DNA of 64,000 nt, taken from Stromatinia cepivora. Its lineage: Eukaryota > Ascomycota > Leotiomycetes > Helotiales > Sclerotiniaceae. The DNA lies in contig RCTD01000003.1 of NCBI GenBank assembly GCA_014898415.1, forward strand, positions 1,116,001 to 1,180,000. Reading direction: 5' to 3'. The translations under genes were made by a program, and so were the position numbers. Positions 36,066-49,092 of the stretch are shown piece after piece. The notes beneath the pieces are model-generated. The model worked only from the letters and a program-made list of their open reading frames with translations, ran no database searches and had not been told where the DNA came from. Each line of letters begins with the position of its first letter. The first letter of the stretch is position 1.

Positions 36066-37466
36066 TACATGTGTAAAGCTTCCTGCGTGATGTCGAAATT
36101 TAATGGAAGGATATTTGCAGCTAAATTTTTGATCGGAAGCAGTTCAGTCGGCATGAGGTTGTGAACACCAAAATGTATGATGGTGTATACGAAACGGTTA
36201 AGAATGATAGATAATGCAGCAGATGAAATGGTAAGGTGAGGTAAGGTAAAGTAAGGTTATTGGTAGTATAGGTAATAAATGTAATGTCGCACAGAAAATG
36301 AACTGCGGTTAAATTTCCAAAGTGCATATGCCCAGTGCCCACACTGAAACGGCACAGCGTGAGCTTTCATGCTGACCCCCCTATTGGTTATTGGTTATAA
36401 TGATAATCTGCTCCCTGTAACTTGCAAAGCGAACGAGACCACGCCAACAAAGCCAGCAAATGAACAAAACGCGAAAAAGGGTAAGCATTCTTCATTCAGG
36501 CATTAGGTGAAATATGATGAACTCATATTGTAAAGTCTGACATACATAGGTATTAGCTCATATTCTATTATCCACTGTGAAAACCAGATCAGCGAGGAAC
36601 GGAAGCTTGGGAAAGTGCTTCGAAAATTTGCTTGCTGTGCTGTGCTGTGCTTTGCCTACGCCTTCTCTTGTAAAACCCGTACACAACTTTTCCATTAGAT
36701 GATTCTAGATTGTTTAGAATAAAATTCGAGTATGCACCACGATGCAGGTAATACCAAAATCCCATGTAGGTTGACTTCGTTTTCATTTTCCATTTGTTGG
36801 TTCTGTTGAACCGTGAGATGTTTTTTGCGGACATTGGTCAGAAAATGGTAAGGTTTGTGTACTTCGTATTGTCAAAGCATGAGAGAGGAAATAAGTGTGG
36901 GAGAGATTGTGTAAATGTAAGAGGTGACATCTCCGCCCTGCCCCTGCATCCCTCTGACCAACCATGTGGGTCCATGTCCTGCTTGCCGGCAAATTTCACT
37001 CGAGGCTTTCCTAAGCTGACAGACAGCTTGTGCATAGAAAGGAGCCAGAATGTTTGATTGGATGTCAGAGTAGGGGAACTTACATTATCCCCTGCGTCAA
37101 GTGACAGCCAAGCCGATGCAGAATGATTCCATCAGACCGGCTCAGCTAAGTGGACTTGGTGAACGTGAGAATAAGAACAAGTTCAAGTTGAGAGTGGGAT
37201 GAGTCTTGACAGTCTAATGGTAAATTAAATGTTCATTTATTCCAAAGTGGGCTACTGTAGGATACAACATTTTATCACATTCGCTCCTTCCGAGTTGGAT
37301 AATTGATAGCTGATTCGATTGATTAGACAGATAGATTGATAACTTTCGATATGAACGATCTAATACGTCCTGTTCACCTTGCTTTCTTGGAAATTACTCT
37401 CAAAGCGGAGTGTAACTATCTTGCTGAAGGTGGAAGGTGGGTTAACCTACAGACTATAGCTATACT

Positions 37467-37535
37467 CTGTAGACTGTAGACTGTAGACTGTAGACTGTAG
37501 ACTGTAGACTGTAGACTGTAGACTGTAGACTGTAG
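37467..37535. repeat. 7-bp minisatellite (CTGTAGA), 9.9 copies
   Basis: Nine perfect consecutive CTGTAGA units plus a six-base partial unit. Perfect identity suggests recent slippage. It is in non-coding DNA. Confidence 0.95.
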
Positions 37536-37598
37536 TCGATCCAATATTAAACATTAGCTTTATCTTATTGAATCAATTGCCCCGAAATTTCATCTGAT

Positions 37599-37617
37599 GT
37601 ACCTTTGTACAAGGTAC
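37599..37617. repeat. Short inverted repeat GTACCTT/AAGGTAC
   Basis: Seven-base arms with a five-base loop (TGTAC), followed within a few bases by a third related copy (AAGGTACC at 37620-37628). It is not followed by a T-run, so a terminator function is not suggested. Confidence 0.5.
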
Positions 37618-38110
37618 AAAAAGGTACCGTTTACGAAGGATTTAGAATAATCAGGGGTAACACGCCATCGACCCCATCCTGGCGCTTCGAGTTTTTGAAC
37701 TCACTGAGCCTCAAAGTCGATCGATCCTTTTCCTCATTAATTTGTAGCATTGTCCCTTGAGTTGTGTTTCTATTGCATCCAGTTCCTGCTCGGAAGACTC
37801 ATGTCCCTCGGATTGATAATTTCCTGATACTTTTTCTCTCAATTGTCCGAATTTGTTCTCAACTTTTTCATTCAAGCTAACTACCAAAAAAAATGCATCT
37901 ACCACATCCTGGTCCAAGTTTATTTAATAGTCCCAAAGGAAACACCCACCGTTTATCTTGTACAACAACAACTTCCCCAACATTCTCCCGAGACAATGGT
38001 TAACACAAGCAATTGGTGCCTGTGTCGGGATTTAATCAATAACAACAGAATTATGGAGACGGACATTGGCGTTTTGATATATCGAAAATGGTTTCCGGAT
38101 ATGTTCGTTC

Positions 38111-38149
38111 ACTACACTACCACTACCACTACCACTACCACTACCACAG
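38111..38149. repeat. Microsatellite (CTACCA)n
   Basis: About five CTACCA units flanked by partial ACTAC copies, in non-coding DNA. One frame would read poly-Thr, but the open frame around it has no other support. Confidence 0.85.
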
Positions 38150-38350
38150 CAGATGCCGCTATAGGTGACAAAATTATTGCATAATGATGATGATAAAAGG
38201 TTAATTTAGATTAAATTTCCATAGGAAAAGCCATGACGTTGATTCAGATTTTGATGAGTTGCCGTGGTAGAAGTTGTGCATTGTGGATTTTCTTTGCATT
38301 AAAACGTGGCCACCATTCGAAGGTGGCTTAATATTTCCCGCACTTTTGCT

Positions 38351-38397
38351 TATGTATGTGTATGTGTATGTGTATGCATAAGCATAAGCATAAGCAT
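38351..38397. repeat. Adjacent (TGTATG)n and (CATAAG)n microsatellites
   Basis: Three to four TGTATG units run directly into three CATAAG units through a shared GCATAA junction. Both are six-base repeats. Confidence 0.8.
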
Positions 38398-41300
38398 ATA
38401 GCAGACGCCGCAGTGGAAGTATGACTTTATTGAATTCGCATTTTTGTTCTGAATGGAATTATCTGGTTTTCATGACAGGTTAATGAAATACTATAGTTTC
38501 ATATAAACAGTGGTTCAGGCATCGGAAGTCCGGTATTCTTGGGTATGTACCGATACAAGGAGAAAGATCCGGTGTTCCTTTTAGCTTTTGTGCCGGTGAC
38601 ACATAACTCATCATTTACGATGGAGGTAGCATCCATAGTTTCGGGCGCCCCGATGACAGCAGTCTGTATGCATGTCAGCCGTCATTCGAACCAAGACTTT
38701 GGGCCCGGGTTGTTTTCATTTAGACACATCTTTTTCCAAATCTTCATACCACGAATTTTAGCAACTGCGCGCATTTAGCATACCTAAGTTGCTTTTCGTG
38801 GTAAGGTAAAGGTTAATTTAATTTATATTTCGTAAAATGATTGTTTCTCCACACAATAATAAACGGCAACGTTGTTTGAGTAAAGAGTGATTGTAAAAGA
38901 AGGCGACAGTAAAGAGTTCCGGCGACGCGGTCCAGAATGCCGCTTATCTCCAGCTTTGAAGTCGGGCGTCATTTAAGTCGACCGCTCGCAGTCCAGATTA
39001 AAGCACATGATGCTGTAGTGTATAATCCTGCTGAAAGAATTTGGACTGATGAAGGTCTCAGGAATAGAGCATTGCTGGATTGCAATTCATCTTGCCACCA
39101 TTTTTCACAAGTAATAAATAAAGACTACTCTTTTTAACAAGTAATCTCGATTGCCGTTTCTTTTGAAAAGATCCCGGAAGGCGCGAGTGGGACATTCATA
39201 TTGTCTCTGGAAATTGGTCTTAGTATCAATACGCGCGGCAGGCGCGCATGTATATACCATGGCCACAGGCAAGAGATCAGTTGGAACGATGTAGAAGAAC
39301 TTGTAGATTAATAGGTAAACACGTGGCTCTGAGGATGTAAGCGATCAGACGAGACGTCAATCTAGTTTGAATCAAAAAAAAAAAAAAAAACGAAAGCATG
39401 AAGCCTTAAATCCAAAGATTGATTTTTCTGGTTGAGCTTCCACACATTCGAAGATGAGGTTCCTATCAATAATGGTAAAGATTTACCTCACGGCTTTCCC
39501 GACGCGACCTCTCTTCCCTTCCACTCTACCAATTCACTACTCCTCCTTCCAGAAGCCAAATTCTCCACCGCCTACACCGTCAATACACCTTCAAAAACCA
39601 GAAAACGTGCTTATCCAATCAATACAAACCATACCACCCCACGGTGGGGATTTGTTCTGATTTGGCCTTACCAAAGAGCCATGTTTACCGCTCCTGCTCT
39701 CTCGAGGTGACGTTTGCTTATGAGACTACATGGTAGAAGGAATGCATGTCTATAGATGAGGATTTTGATATCTGCGTATTGCGAGTGGGAAATGATAGAT
39801 GATTCTTTGCAATGCAGCGAATGTAGCGAGTCGTTTAGTTGATTGAATATGCAAAAGCGGGTTGAAGAATGATTACAGTTATTGAAGCTTTGTACCCTCT
39901 AGATGAAGGTGCACTGTGTGAATTTCTCGTCTAGATCTAAACTTAGACCGAGTCTGTTTCGCGCGATATCTGAATGTCTATCAAATGATACATCATGTAA
40001 GCTGTAGGCAGTACGTGTTGTCACATATGATGGAACCGAGTTTAGAAAGTTGATTTTCACAGAATTATACAACAATCATCCAAGAGCAGCAGACCTACAG
40101 TACACCCATGATTGCTCGCTGTCCATGAATGGAGACCGTCACCATTACACGCAGAGACAAAATGAAGCCGCACAATATAGGACATCAATGCCGTACACGA
40201 ACATTAGCACAATAGCAGATACAAATTTCGAGCTATGGCTGTGCTCTACGAGCCTAGTGGTATTATTACTCTCCGTCTCATGCTACCATTTGAATTAGTG
40301 CCGCCAAATTCTTCTTCTACATAAGTATATACTCTAGATTTATAAGATTTTGTGATATGGATTCTGTTAGTCCACATATCATTTCAGGTCACTCATTCAT
40401 TTCTGTAGAGCCAGCTCACCCTGAATATTGCAGTGTATTTTCGCTGTGCAACACTTCACGCCCTTGACTGCCAACCGTCTACTTTAGAAATATACTACAC
40501 TTGTACGGAAATACCTCGCACGATTGCTCATATACCTGCCGGGTACAATGCCACCTTCCTCTCCCACCTCTAACCCATTTATTTGCCCACTTCGAGCACA
40601 GAAGGAGTCTATGAATCCAAGATATAAGCCCCGAGAAGATGACGAATGCTTTCAAGATATTCTTTGTGGCTCTGAAAATTCTACTTCATGGTTAAGTAGA
40701 AGTTGGATTGTTCGTTCCCATGCCCAAAGTCTTTTCATTGGGAACCATGGATTTGAGTTTTTTACAGTGATGATTTTCCTGCAGACTGTTAATATCTGCT
40801 TAATTGTGACATCCCTCTCCGGCAAACCAATATATATGGCTAGCCCATCCACTACCGCATACCTAACATTCAGATTACCAAACACTTGACCAGCATCTCG
40901 ACTCCAAGAAAAGGTTCATCCCAAAATTTCCAGCAACCCAAAAAGACAGAAGAAATAAATCCATTGATGCTAATTAATTTACACGATATATTCACGGATC
41001 GTCGTCGTTCTAAAACAAAATCTCAAAATATTTTGACCGAATTTACTTAACATATAATATGAATATATTCATTCCCCAATAACCTCTTACTCCGACACAA
41101 AATATTTCCCCGCGAGACCTTGTCTTTGAAATTCGACCTTTTGTGTGTAGCAGAGAAGAAGACGGCACAATGCACAATGCTTCCAACTCCAGGGGCTCCC
41201 CTTACGGAAGTTCGGCAGATAATATCGAGAATGATTCATCCAGCCGTATAGGCAGGCAATGAGAATGATAGCAATTGTAACAAACAAATAAGCCTTGTGA

Positions 41301-41601
41301 ATCTTATAGGGATATTCGTTAGATGTTTTGAGACTTGTACACTTTGATTCAGGTCGATAATCCCGTTGATCTCGCACTGGAACATATACCAAGGAAATTG
41401 GAACTGTATACTTGAGAATCTATGACAAAAAGATTTATGTTCATATATCCTCAAGCAGATAAGATCTATATACTTTTATATTGTGCATCAAAGACGCCTA
41501 ATTCTTGGGTTTTTGGTACAAAGGATATTCTATTATACAATGATCTAGATCCGCACACCAGCTCATCTTGACACTAAGTAGTAGGACATCAGAGCAAGGT
41601 T

Positions 41602-44600
41602 CTATCCATCATGTTCGTCAATCACTGAAGAACCGTCACCAGATTCTATCAACGGGCCACCTTCAATGTAACCTCTAGCATCCTCATCCGTTGGCCATGC
41701 CCAACCATCAACACTTTCTACCAATTCCTTTACTTGTTCTTCATAGGATGTTCCATTGCAAAATACCTTTGTAGCTATAAGAGTTCTTCTCAGAAGTTCA
41801 TAACCATTGCGAGTCCACTTCGCCTCAGTAAGTAAACTGTCGTGATGAAGTACCATCCAATCCACAACAGCTTTGAGACCATCAAGATCCTCTGCAAGTC
41901 CTAGAACACGAACGTATGCATGTAAAATAGCGCCATGTAGCTTGTGAGAGAGCACTGAAAATTCAAACTTAAAACTTGTCGAGGATATTTTTGCAAATTC
42001 TTCCTTCACAAGCAGAATTGCGTCCACGAACAGTGGTTTTTCGTCCATTCGGAATGATGCAAGCATTGCCTTTTCCAAACATCGACAAATAAGTTGAAAG
42101 CCTTTAGGGTCGAGCTCAAGTCCCGCGTCGTGAAAATCTTGGAGTATAGCAGCAGAGATTCTCCAAGAATTGACATCATCTTGAGGATCACCAATAATAT
42201 TAGGATCAATAATAATGCCAGGTCGAGCAAGGGCATCTAATACCGCATACCACGTGGGCTTATATCTCGTTTGGCTGGTTCTTATGAGCTCCAATGCATG
42301 AGACAGTGGATTAATACCAGACTTCCTAGATCTAGGCAACGTCTGCGGCATTACCCCATCCGCGTTGATGTCGTTGATGATATTTGAACATTTTTCATGA
42401 TGCCCTTTCAGATCATCGGACGTTGAAAAGTCGGATTGTAAAGGAGCTTGTGGTACAAGTTTATCCGCACACCGGCAAAGTAAGGTGACGAAGGCATGGA
42501 TGATGCGAGTTTCCACCGATGTAAGTTCTGCTGGTGGATCGGCGTCTTGACCAATCAGATACTTCAAAAAGGTATCTCGTTGTGCACTTTCACGAAGATA
42601 CTTTATACCATCAGGTATTGACCTAGCATGGCTGATAAGGAATCGCAGACAGTCACTTTCCGGCCGTATACCAGATGACATCATGGTTTCATACATGACA
42701 TCAACAGTTGATGGTGGTCGAAGCTCTTCCTTGTAAAAATCACTGAAATTGTCGCTGAATGGCGGAAGTACTTCCTTACCCTCGCCAGGCGAAACATCTA
42801 CCACTCGAAGACGTCCCGTTCTCCTATTTTCGGCTTCAATTTTTTCCATCATAGCATGATAAATGGAAGATGTGGGTGTACCACCTAGGCGATGAAAATT
42901 CTTGAAAGCGCTCCAAGCTTCCTGGACATCACGGGTTGCTATGATCCTTGCACTCCAAACCCGAGGATTTAGAGGAGACGACCTCTCCAAGGAACGCAAC
43001 TTTCTAATATGAGCTCTGGACATCGACCTGGTATGAATTGTTGGAGTCCCATCATCTTCTTGCCCTCCGAGAATACGATGGACATCGGTTCGAAGATTTG
43101 TATTGTACCCAGCTTGCTTCATTTGCCTTATTGCAAACACGACCCTACTCATATCTTCATCTGAAGATCTCTGGGCATCCATACCATCTTGATCAACTCT
43201 CCAGGGAGGCCAACCCCTCGCCTGCAGCGTAGCTAATCTTGACTCTTCATTAGTCTTTTGCGTTGCAAGTAGTACAGCTTGGACAGAATGATAACCAAGC
43301 CGATCAATAATCAAAGGTGGCTTAGTACGATTTGCTAAACTCAAGAGCACTCTCTGAGCATGCCAATTATGGACCATGGATCCGAAAGGTATTGAGCTTG
43401 ATGGCCGAGAGAGGGCGTGAAGTAATTTATTGAGGAATTCGGAGAATCGACTATGTTCTTTCGGCTCTAAGACCTCTGACATAGACCCACGATGCAGATT
43501 ATGGAATAAATATGGAGGGACCATATGGGATATAGGCACGACCGCAGAGGGCAGTAAATGTCGGGCATGATGGAGGAGGCGAGAGATGAGAAGTGTAAAC
43601 GTGGATAGTTCCATGTCAGGTGAAGAAAATGACATTATATCATCCGCTTCCTCCTCAAGAAATGACTCGGAAACTTCAGGCCAAGAGTCCCCTGCGCGTT
43701 CTTGGGAATTTACCGAGAAGACCCGAGTCCAAGTATAATCCAGAAGTGATCTGAAAGTTTCCACGTGCTTAATCTCATTGCGGAGAATTTCTAACAATAT
43801 GAACGTTGGCTTTCGTGAGGGAGAAGACAGAAGTCGTTGTGCCTTTTCATCTGAATCTCGTCCTTGAATGATATATGCCCATATGACGAGATCATCTATA
43901 CTGAAGTCTCGTTCTCTCAAGCCAAGGGTCATGTCTATGGTCAGAGGGCAGCGCTACATTACCTCAAAGTTAGCAGTGTCGACCTATGGAATTTGATGAA
44001 AATACCCTCATGTGCTGCACTAAGATCGTTGGTAAAGCCGATTCCAAGACTTTAAATCTAGCTTTCTCCGATCTAAACTCCTGCCAATATGCTTCCCGCG
44101 CGTCATCATCTTGCAAATCTAACCATGTTCCAAGAAACCTAAGACTTGAAAGCCGTCGTATTTTTTTAAGTCTGTTGCTCAAACTCCTTCTCAAAGGCCA
44201 CAAATTAACTGGTGAATAGTTGATCACACTGTTCCTCGGTTCAGAAAGTGCTCCATGAATAAGTCCAATGGAGTGTCTGCTATGCTCATCAAGCTCGTCT
44301 AAATTAGATGTAGTCCAATTTCCATTGTTTCTGGATTTGAGAAGTTCTAGAGGAGCAAGTTCAATGGAGCGTTTGCTCTTCCAATGTCTAATTCGTAGGC
44401 GTTTCCGATACTTAACATGCTCAAAAAAAGTACGCGAAGTTCCATCCTCATCTAACTCGTCCAATTTAGAGCTAGTCGAATTATATCTAGTTGATGTTGG
44501 TAGGAGCAGGTGGCTTCGGCTTCCTTGATTGTATCTCAATTCCGTGGGGAGCTGTAGGCAAAATACGTCAAAACTCATTAAATTCCTAAATAATGATAGA

Positions 44601-44662
44601 GAGATCTTTTCATGCTTACTTGGAATAATGAGATAATGGATGAGAGCCCGGCACGATGCCAT
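41602..44662 (-). CDS. Large predicted mitochondrial protein (PPR-like, fungal conserved)
   Basis: Two exons (44662-44006 and 43953-41602) give about 1002 aa. The intron acceptor is AATGTAG, joining MR to RCPLTIDMTLGLRERDFSI. The N terminus is poor in acidic residues and Ser/Arg-rich further on (SRSHLLLPTSTRYNSTSSK), consistent with mitochondrial import. Exon 2 is largely alpha-helical. It contains the distinctive block GWPPWRVDQDGMDAQR, followed by SRVVFAIRQMKQAGY, and spaced helix pairs (VQEAWSAFKNFHRLGGTPTS; DVMYETMMSSGIRPESD) that resemble pentatricopeptide repeats. Such proteins usually act on organellar RNA. The frame is open upstream to 44698 but only via GTG, so the ATG at 44662 is used; the true start is uncertain. 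Divergent from the gene at 45526. Confidence 0.75.
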
Positions 44663-45525
44663 GAGGAGGCATTGCCAGATTTCGAAGAATGGAGGCACGA
44701 TTGCATCCGTTCATATTGTACTGTACAAGATCTCTTTCCAGACAGTATCAAAATGCGAATCTGACTTGCATTACCGTATTTCGAGGTGGATATTTTGAAT
44801 CAAATATTAGATACTGTGTTGTATACAAAGCGCATTTCCTTGGAATAAAACAGAAAAGCAATGCGCAAGAATGAATGTAGTGGATTAGGAGTATAGAATG
44901 ATTGTTGCTTCACAGGTGAAGTTATGCTTATGATAATTGAGCTGCTTCCACTTCAATTACTAGGTAAATTCCTCAATCCCAAAAAATAATTGTTGATGAC
45001 TAATGACAAGATTTCACATGACCGTATCATCCACTTTTTACCACTTTAGGTTTAGTTAACGTGGCTTTCAAACTTTCTGCGCTTAATTTGTCATGTCCGT
45101 GCTCTTTTGGTCTTTGCTCTGCCATTCTGCCAGTCTGCCTCATCTTTCAGAGCCCGGCAACCAATATTGAAGAGAGATTTGAGGAACGAAAGAAACAATA
45201 AACATCCAATACAGTTTCTTACAATAATTACAGCAAATTTCCTTTCAAAGAAGCGATACAAACATTACGACTTCTTATTTTCCCCATTTCTATTTTGCGC
45301 ATTCAAATTACATATGAAGTACTCTTGAATGAGGACTTCAATGACTTTGCTGCGCTGAATTTTGGTTTTCCTTTCCAAACCCCCAAAAGTATTCAGCTAC
45401 CTACCTCTCGTACCCATACCTAAAAAAGGAAGAGTCTCCTTCATCGGTAACACACATACCATTTGCGATCGCGACGCGAAAAAAGGAAATTCGAAAAAAA
45501 AAACTTTGAACCGCGAGACTACGTG
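44663..45525. promoter_or_regulatory. Shared divergent promoter region
   Basis: About 860 bp between two divergently transcribed genes. AT-rich, with short A-runs just before the 45526 start. A small open frame at 45107-45328 lacks motifs. No defined factor site is identified. Confidence 0.5.
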
Positions 45526-48361
45526 ATGGCCTCGACCAACGGGATTCTCAGTCCCCCCACTCAACCGCATTTAGACATTACACTATCAGCGAAACGAAAA
45601 CGCGACGATAACATTGATCAGCCTGCTCTCATAAATAGCATCACTAACGAATCCAAAATCGCCATTACAGAAGAACCGGCGACGATAGATACACAAGAAC
45701 TTGTTCAGGATTTCATTGATGTATTGAAAAGGTGAGTTTGACATTGGCAGGAACGTTCCCAAACTGTTCATAAGAGTTCCTTGTATAGCATAGTATCAAT
45801 CCAACTCAATCCCCTTTACTGATCTGAGAATCCCTAGTCATGACCCCTCGCCCTCCATCTTAACACGACCCCTCCCTGAACCAACCCCATCGGTCGAACC
45901 TCAAGCCAAGAGACAAAAGTCAGATGGCCCGACTGACTCGCCGACTATTCTATCACGCGCGTCGGCAAATAAATATCTCACTATCGATGAGGTTCTCAAA
46001 GATATTGATACTGCGGCATCCGATATTATAGAGAGGCTACAGTTATCCAATGGCGCGAATCGCAATCAATACATACCTGTTCCCGCTGGACAATCGGAAC
46101 TATCTGTCAAAATTTTGGCCTTCAAGAAGAAAGCTCATGAGCTTGTGAGCAGAGAAAAGGCTAACACGGGACTACAAGCAAAGGCAAACAGCAACCAAAT
46201 GATCAATTACTTGACAAACAGGAATTTTGGATCCAATGCTAATGCGCCAGTCACTGCTACATCAGAAGATAGCAAAGTGGTTCTTACACTCTACGGCAAC
46301 GCACCGCAACCGAAACAACTATTCTCTAGCTTACAAATTCCAATAAATTTTGATGGAGAGTCAATTTCTCAGCCTCTCCGCGAAGCCGGTCTACCAAATG
46401 GGATTACGACAACAAAAATTGTTCCCATGCAGCCCACTAGCTTGGTTGATGATAAGAAACGTCCGCAGACTCTAGGGGAGCTATTCCCAACACCTCCAAA
46501 CATTCATCCCTTGAAACCTCCCAAGCTTTCCAAGAGCTCATTGCCGACATCAATCGAAGGATGGCACCAACCATTAGTTGCCGATCCACGAAGTAATATC
46601 TATTCGAAGCAACCAGTTACTACTGGACAATGGCTTGATTATAGCAATACCTCATCGCTAAGTCCGGAACGAAAACGCATTAGAGTCGCAACCTCTAATG
46701 AAGATGTTGAAGCAGAGGTTGACTCGAACGAAGTTGATGCTGCCAAGTTGGATGCTTTGTTTCGGAGTGCATATTCAGGATTTGCGCCAACCAAGGATGA
46801 TTCCAAAGCTATCGCTCCGGAAAATGTCTTGAACAAGATTTGGTGGCAACGTGTAGGTGAAAAGCAATGGGGGGATATAGTTGGAAAGGCCGAGGGGCTC
46901 GGCGATGGCTATCCCACAGAACCAAGTACTGATAGCTTAGCTTTCAACGATGCGGAAATGGAAGAACTTGAGCAAGCAGTGAAAGAATCTCCCAATGCCT
47001 CAATAGATCCTAACTTGATGTCTACCGGACTAAAGGTGGAAAAGACTGCAGAAGAAAAGGATGTTGAAGAAGTACTCCAGGAAATCTCGGAATTGCTGGA
47101 GACACTCAACTCATACCAAAGGAATCGGCATATGTCTAACGCTACAGGGCGTCCTGCTAGCGTGTTTGGGGCATCCGAAAATACATTCATAGGAACCCCT
47201 TCAAAGCCCGGTGATTCAGAAGTGTCTACATATGAGATCCTCAAATCACAATTGGCATTGATGGTTGCCATGTTACCGCCATATGCTGTTGCGAAGTTGA
47301 ATTCCGACCAATTGGCTGAACTCAGCATTAGTACAAAAGTTGAAGTTCCGTTGGCCGATCAAAAGGGTGTTATGGAGGAAGACGAGATGGCAGCTCGTGC
47401 AAAAGTGGCGGCAATGAGTGCAGCCTCAAATACACGCCCCACTACTAGCTCTTCCTTACACAGAAGCTCTTCTTCCGCTGCACTCTACGGCAATCAATAC
47501 TCGTCTTCGCGACCAGCTCCAGCTCCTGCTGGACAACATTACGCTACTGCTCAAACCCCGATCAGACCGCCGCCAAGTAATTTGCAACGTCCGCCTGCCA
47601 CTGCGCCTGTACCTACTTCGTACACACAGCGTGCACCATCGGCTCCATCGGCTCCATCGGCTCCATCTTATCGTCCAGCGGCTTATCCGGGACCTGCCTA
47701 CCCACACCAGTTCAGAACGCCAGGCCCAGCAGCACCGCAATATGTTCAAGCAAACGGCCAACAGCAACAGTATCAACACAATACGCCCGCTGCCTCCTAT
47801 ACACGCCCTCCAACTCAACCTTACCAAAATACCCCACAGTCTACACCTCAAGCGGTGCGATATCCAAGTCAACCACCATACGCTGCCCAGCAACAGCCAA
47901 TTCAAAATGGTGTCGCGTATCCTCAAGCTTACGGGAATGGAGCACATATTGGCCGACAGAGCTCGCCTCAAAAACCCGCGTATAATCAGGCAAACCATCT
48001 TTCTCAACCTCAAGTCCGCCCTCCATACTCAACACCTGCCCCGCCCATTCTACCACCAAATGCCGCGAGACACATGCAAGGCCCATTGGCTCAACCACCT
48101 GTCATGAACGGCTCTTCTCAATCACCTCAACCTCAGCCTCAACAGGCTTTGCCACCGCAACCACATCACCAAAACTCCTACAATAACATGAGTACTTTCT
48201 TGACTTCAGGCGAGCAACAGACTATAATTGACCGTCAGCGCGCACAAATTGTTCAGCAACAAGGGACCCAACATCAAGCTAGAAATGCCGCTCAAGCAGG
48301 TGCTCTAGGATCACCACAGCCACAAATTAATGCCAACAGTGCCGTTGCGGCAGGGTTATGA
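45526..48361 (+). CDS. Conserved-looking P/Q-rich nuclear-type protein, unknown function
   Basis: Two exons (45526-45731 and 45838-48361) give 909 aa. I do not recognise the family. The first 120 residues are polar with basic patches (SAKRKRDD, QAKRQKSD) that could be nuclear localisation signals. Then come helical segments: YLTIDEVLKDIDTAASDIIE, then VKILAFKKKAHELVSREK. A conserved-looking block follows (KVVLTLYGNAPQPKQLFSSL; TLGELFPTPPNIHPLKPPK; IEGWHQPLVADPRSNIYS), then an acidic coiled region (KTAEEKDVEEVLQEISELLE). From about residue 540 the chain is very rich in Pro, Gln, Ser and Ala, with SAP repeats. Layout suggests a chromatin or transcription cofactor; that is inference. An in-frame extension to 45463 lacks an ATG. 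Confidence 0.75.
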
Positions 48362-49092
48362 AGTAGTTAATTTATGAAGTTGTTAATTTAATGGTGTTTA
48401 CGTAGGTATCTTATTGAGACGTTCATGTCTGGATAATCATAGGATGGTTAGTGCAAATCTTGGGAGGAAAGAACCAACTCCCAAGTCGAGCATTTTTCTT
48501 CTTCATACTTTATGCGCACAGTAGTTTAATTTTCATGGATGGATGGCGTTTATCAGGACTGTTCAATTGAGGATGGAGCATGGATGGTAGGGAAGTAAAA
48601 GGAAGCGGTCAGGAATGACTAGATAGATGGTCTATGATCGATACGTGTTCTTCTGGTGGTTATAGGGCTGTACGTACAGCTTATGTGTTGTGGGAGACAG
48701 TGTTGAAAACGTGTGTAAGATTATAGATCTTTGATTTTTCAAATTCGTTGAGATAAATAGTTTTGTTCATTTGAGTGTGATTGTGATGTATAACCAAATA
48801 ATCTACTATGCTGATGAGTCGTGAAATCCTTAATATTAATATCCCTGCCAGAGATACAGAGTTGAGTCTCGTTAAAATCAATACACAGTTATTGGGGTTA
48901 TTTTCCTGACACCGTCGATATTCCTATCCGTACCCATTCCTATACCGCTTGTCCTCCAGCGATGGCAGTGGCTAAACTACAAGATACAGTACACTAAAAC
49001 AATACAGTCGAACTTTAGACATTCGAAACTCAGCACCTATGCCCACATGAACTGATCAATGCATTTAAATCAATCAGCCACCTCGAAAACGA
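48362..49092. other. Intergenic, convergent 3' ends
   Basis: About 730 bp between the P/Q-rich gene (+) and the FMP25-like gene (-). A short direct duplication follows the stop of the first gene (TTAATTTATGAAGTTGTTAATTTA). No coding signal. Confidence 0.5.

Larger units (their letters stand above)
36066..41601. other. 5.5-kb gene-poor region with simple repeats
   Basis: No gene is supported. Short open frames occur (37843-38184, 39432-39710, 40548-40889 on +; 41087-41392 on -). The stretch at 39480-39660 is C-rich and resembles coding composition, and the 41087-41392 frame contains one membrane-like segment (AYLFVTIAIILIACLYGW). None has a family motif or a clean start. Several microsatellites and an A-run (about 39375-39391) lie here. 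Unannotated small genes cannot be excluded. Confidence 0.45.

Noticed and set aside
40548..40889. 113-codon frame with a hydrophobic segment
   Set aside because: No recognisable family, an opposing open frame over the same bases, and no splice or promoter support.
41087..41454. Small minus-strand membrane-like protein
   Set aside because: Only one hydrophobic segment, the frame lacks an in-frame ATG at a sensible place, and attempted upstream exons did not join cleanly.
44580..44625. A GTAAGC...CTACAG intron in the first exon of the large mitochondrial protein
   Set aside because: Splicing it puts the downstream conserved sequence out of frame and hits a stop; reading through keeps one open frame.
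47418..48107. Long overlapping frames on both strands within the P/Q-rich gene
   Set aside because: They are shadows of the low-complexity Pro/Gln coding sequence of the real gene.
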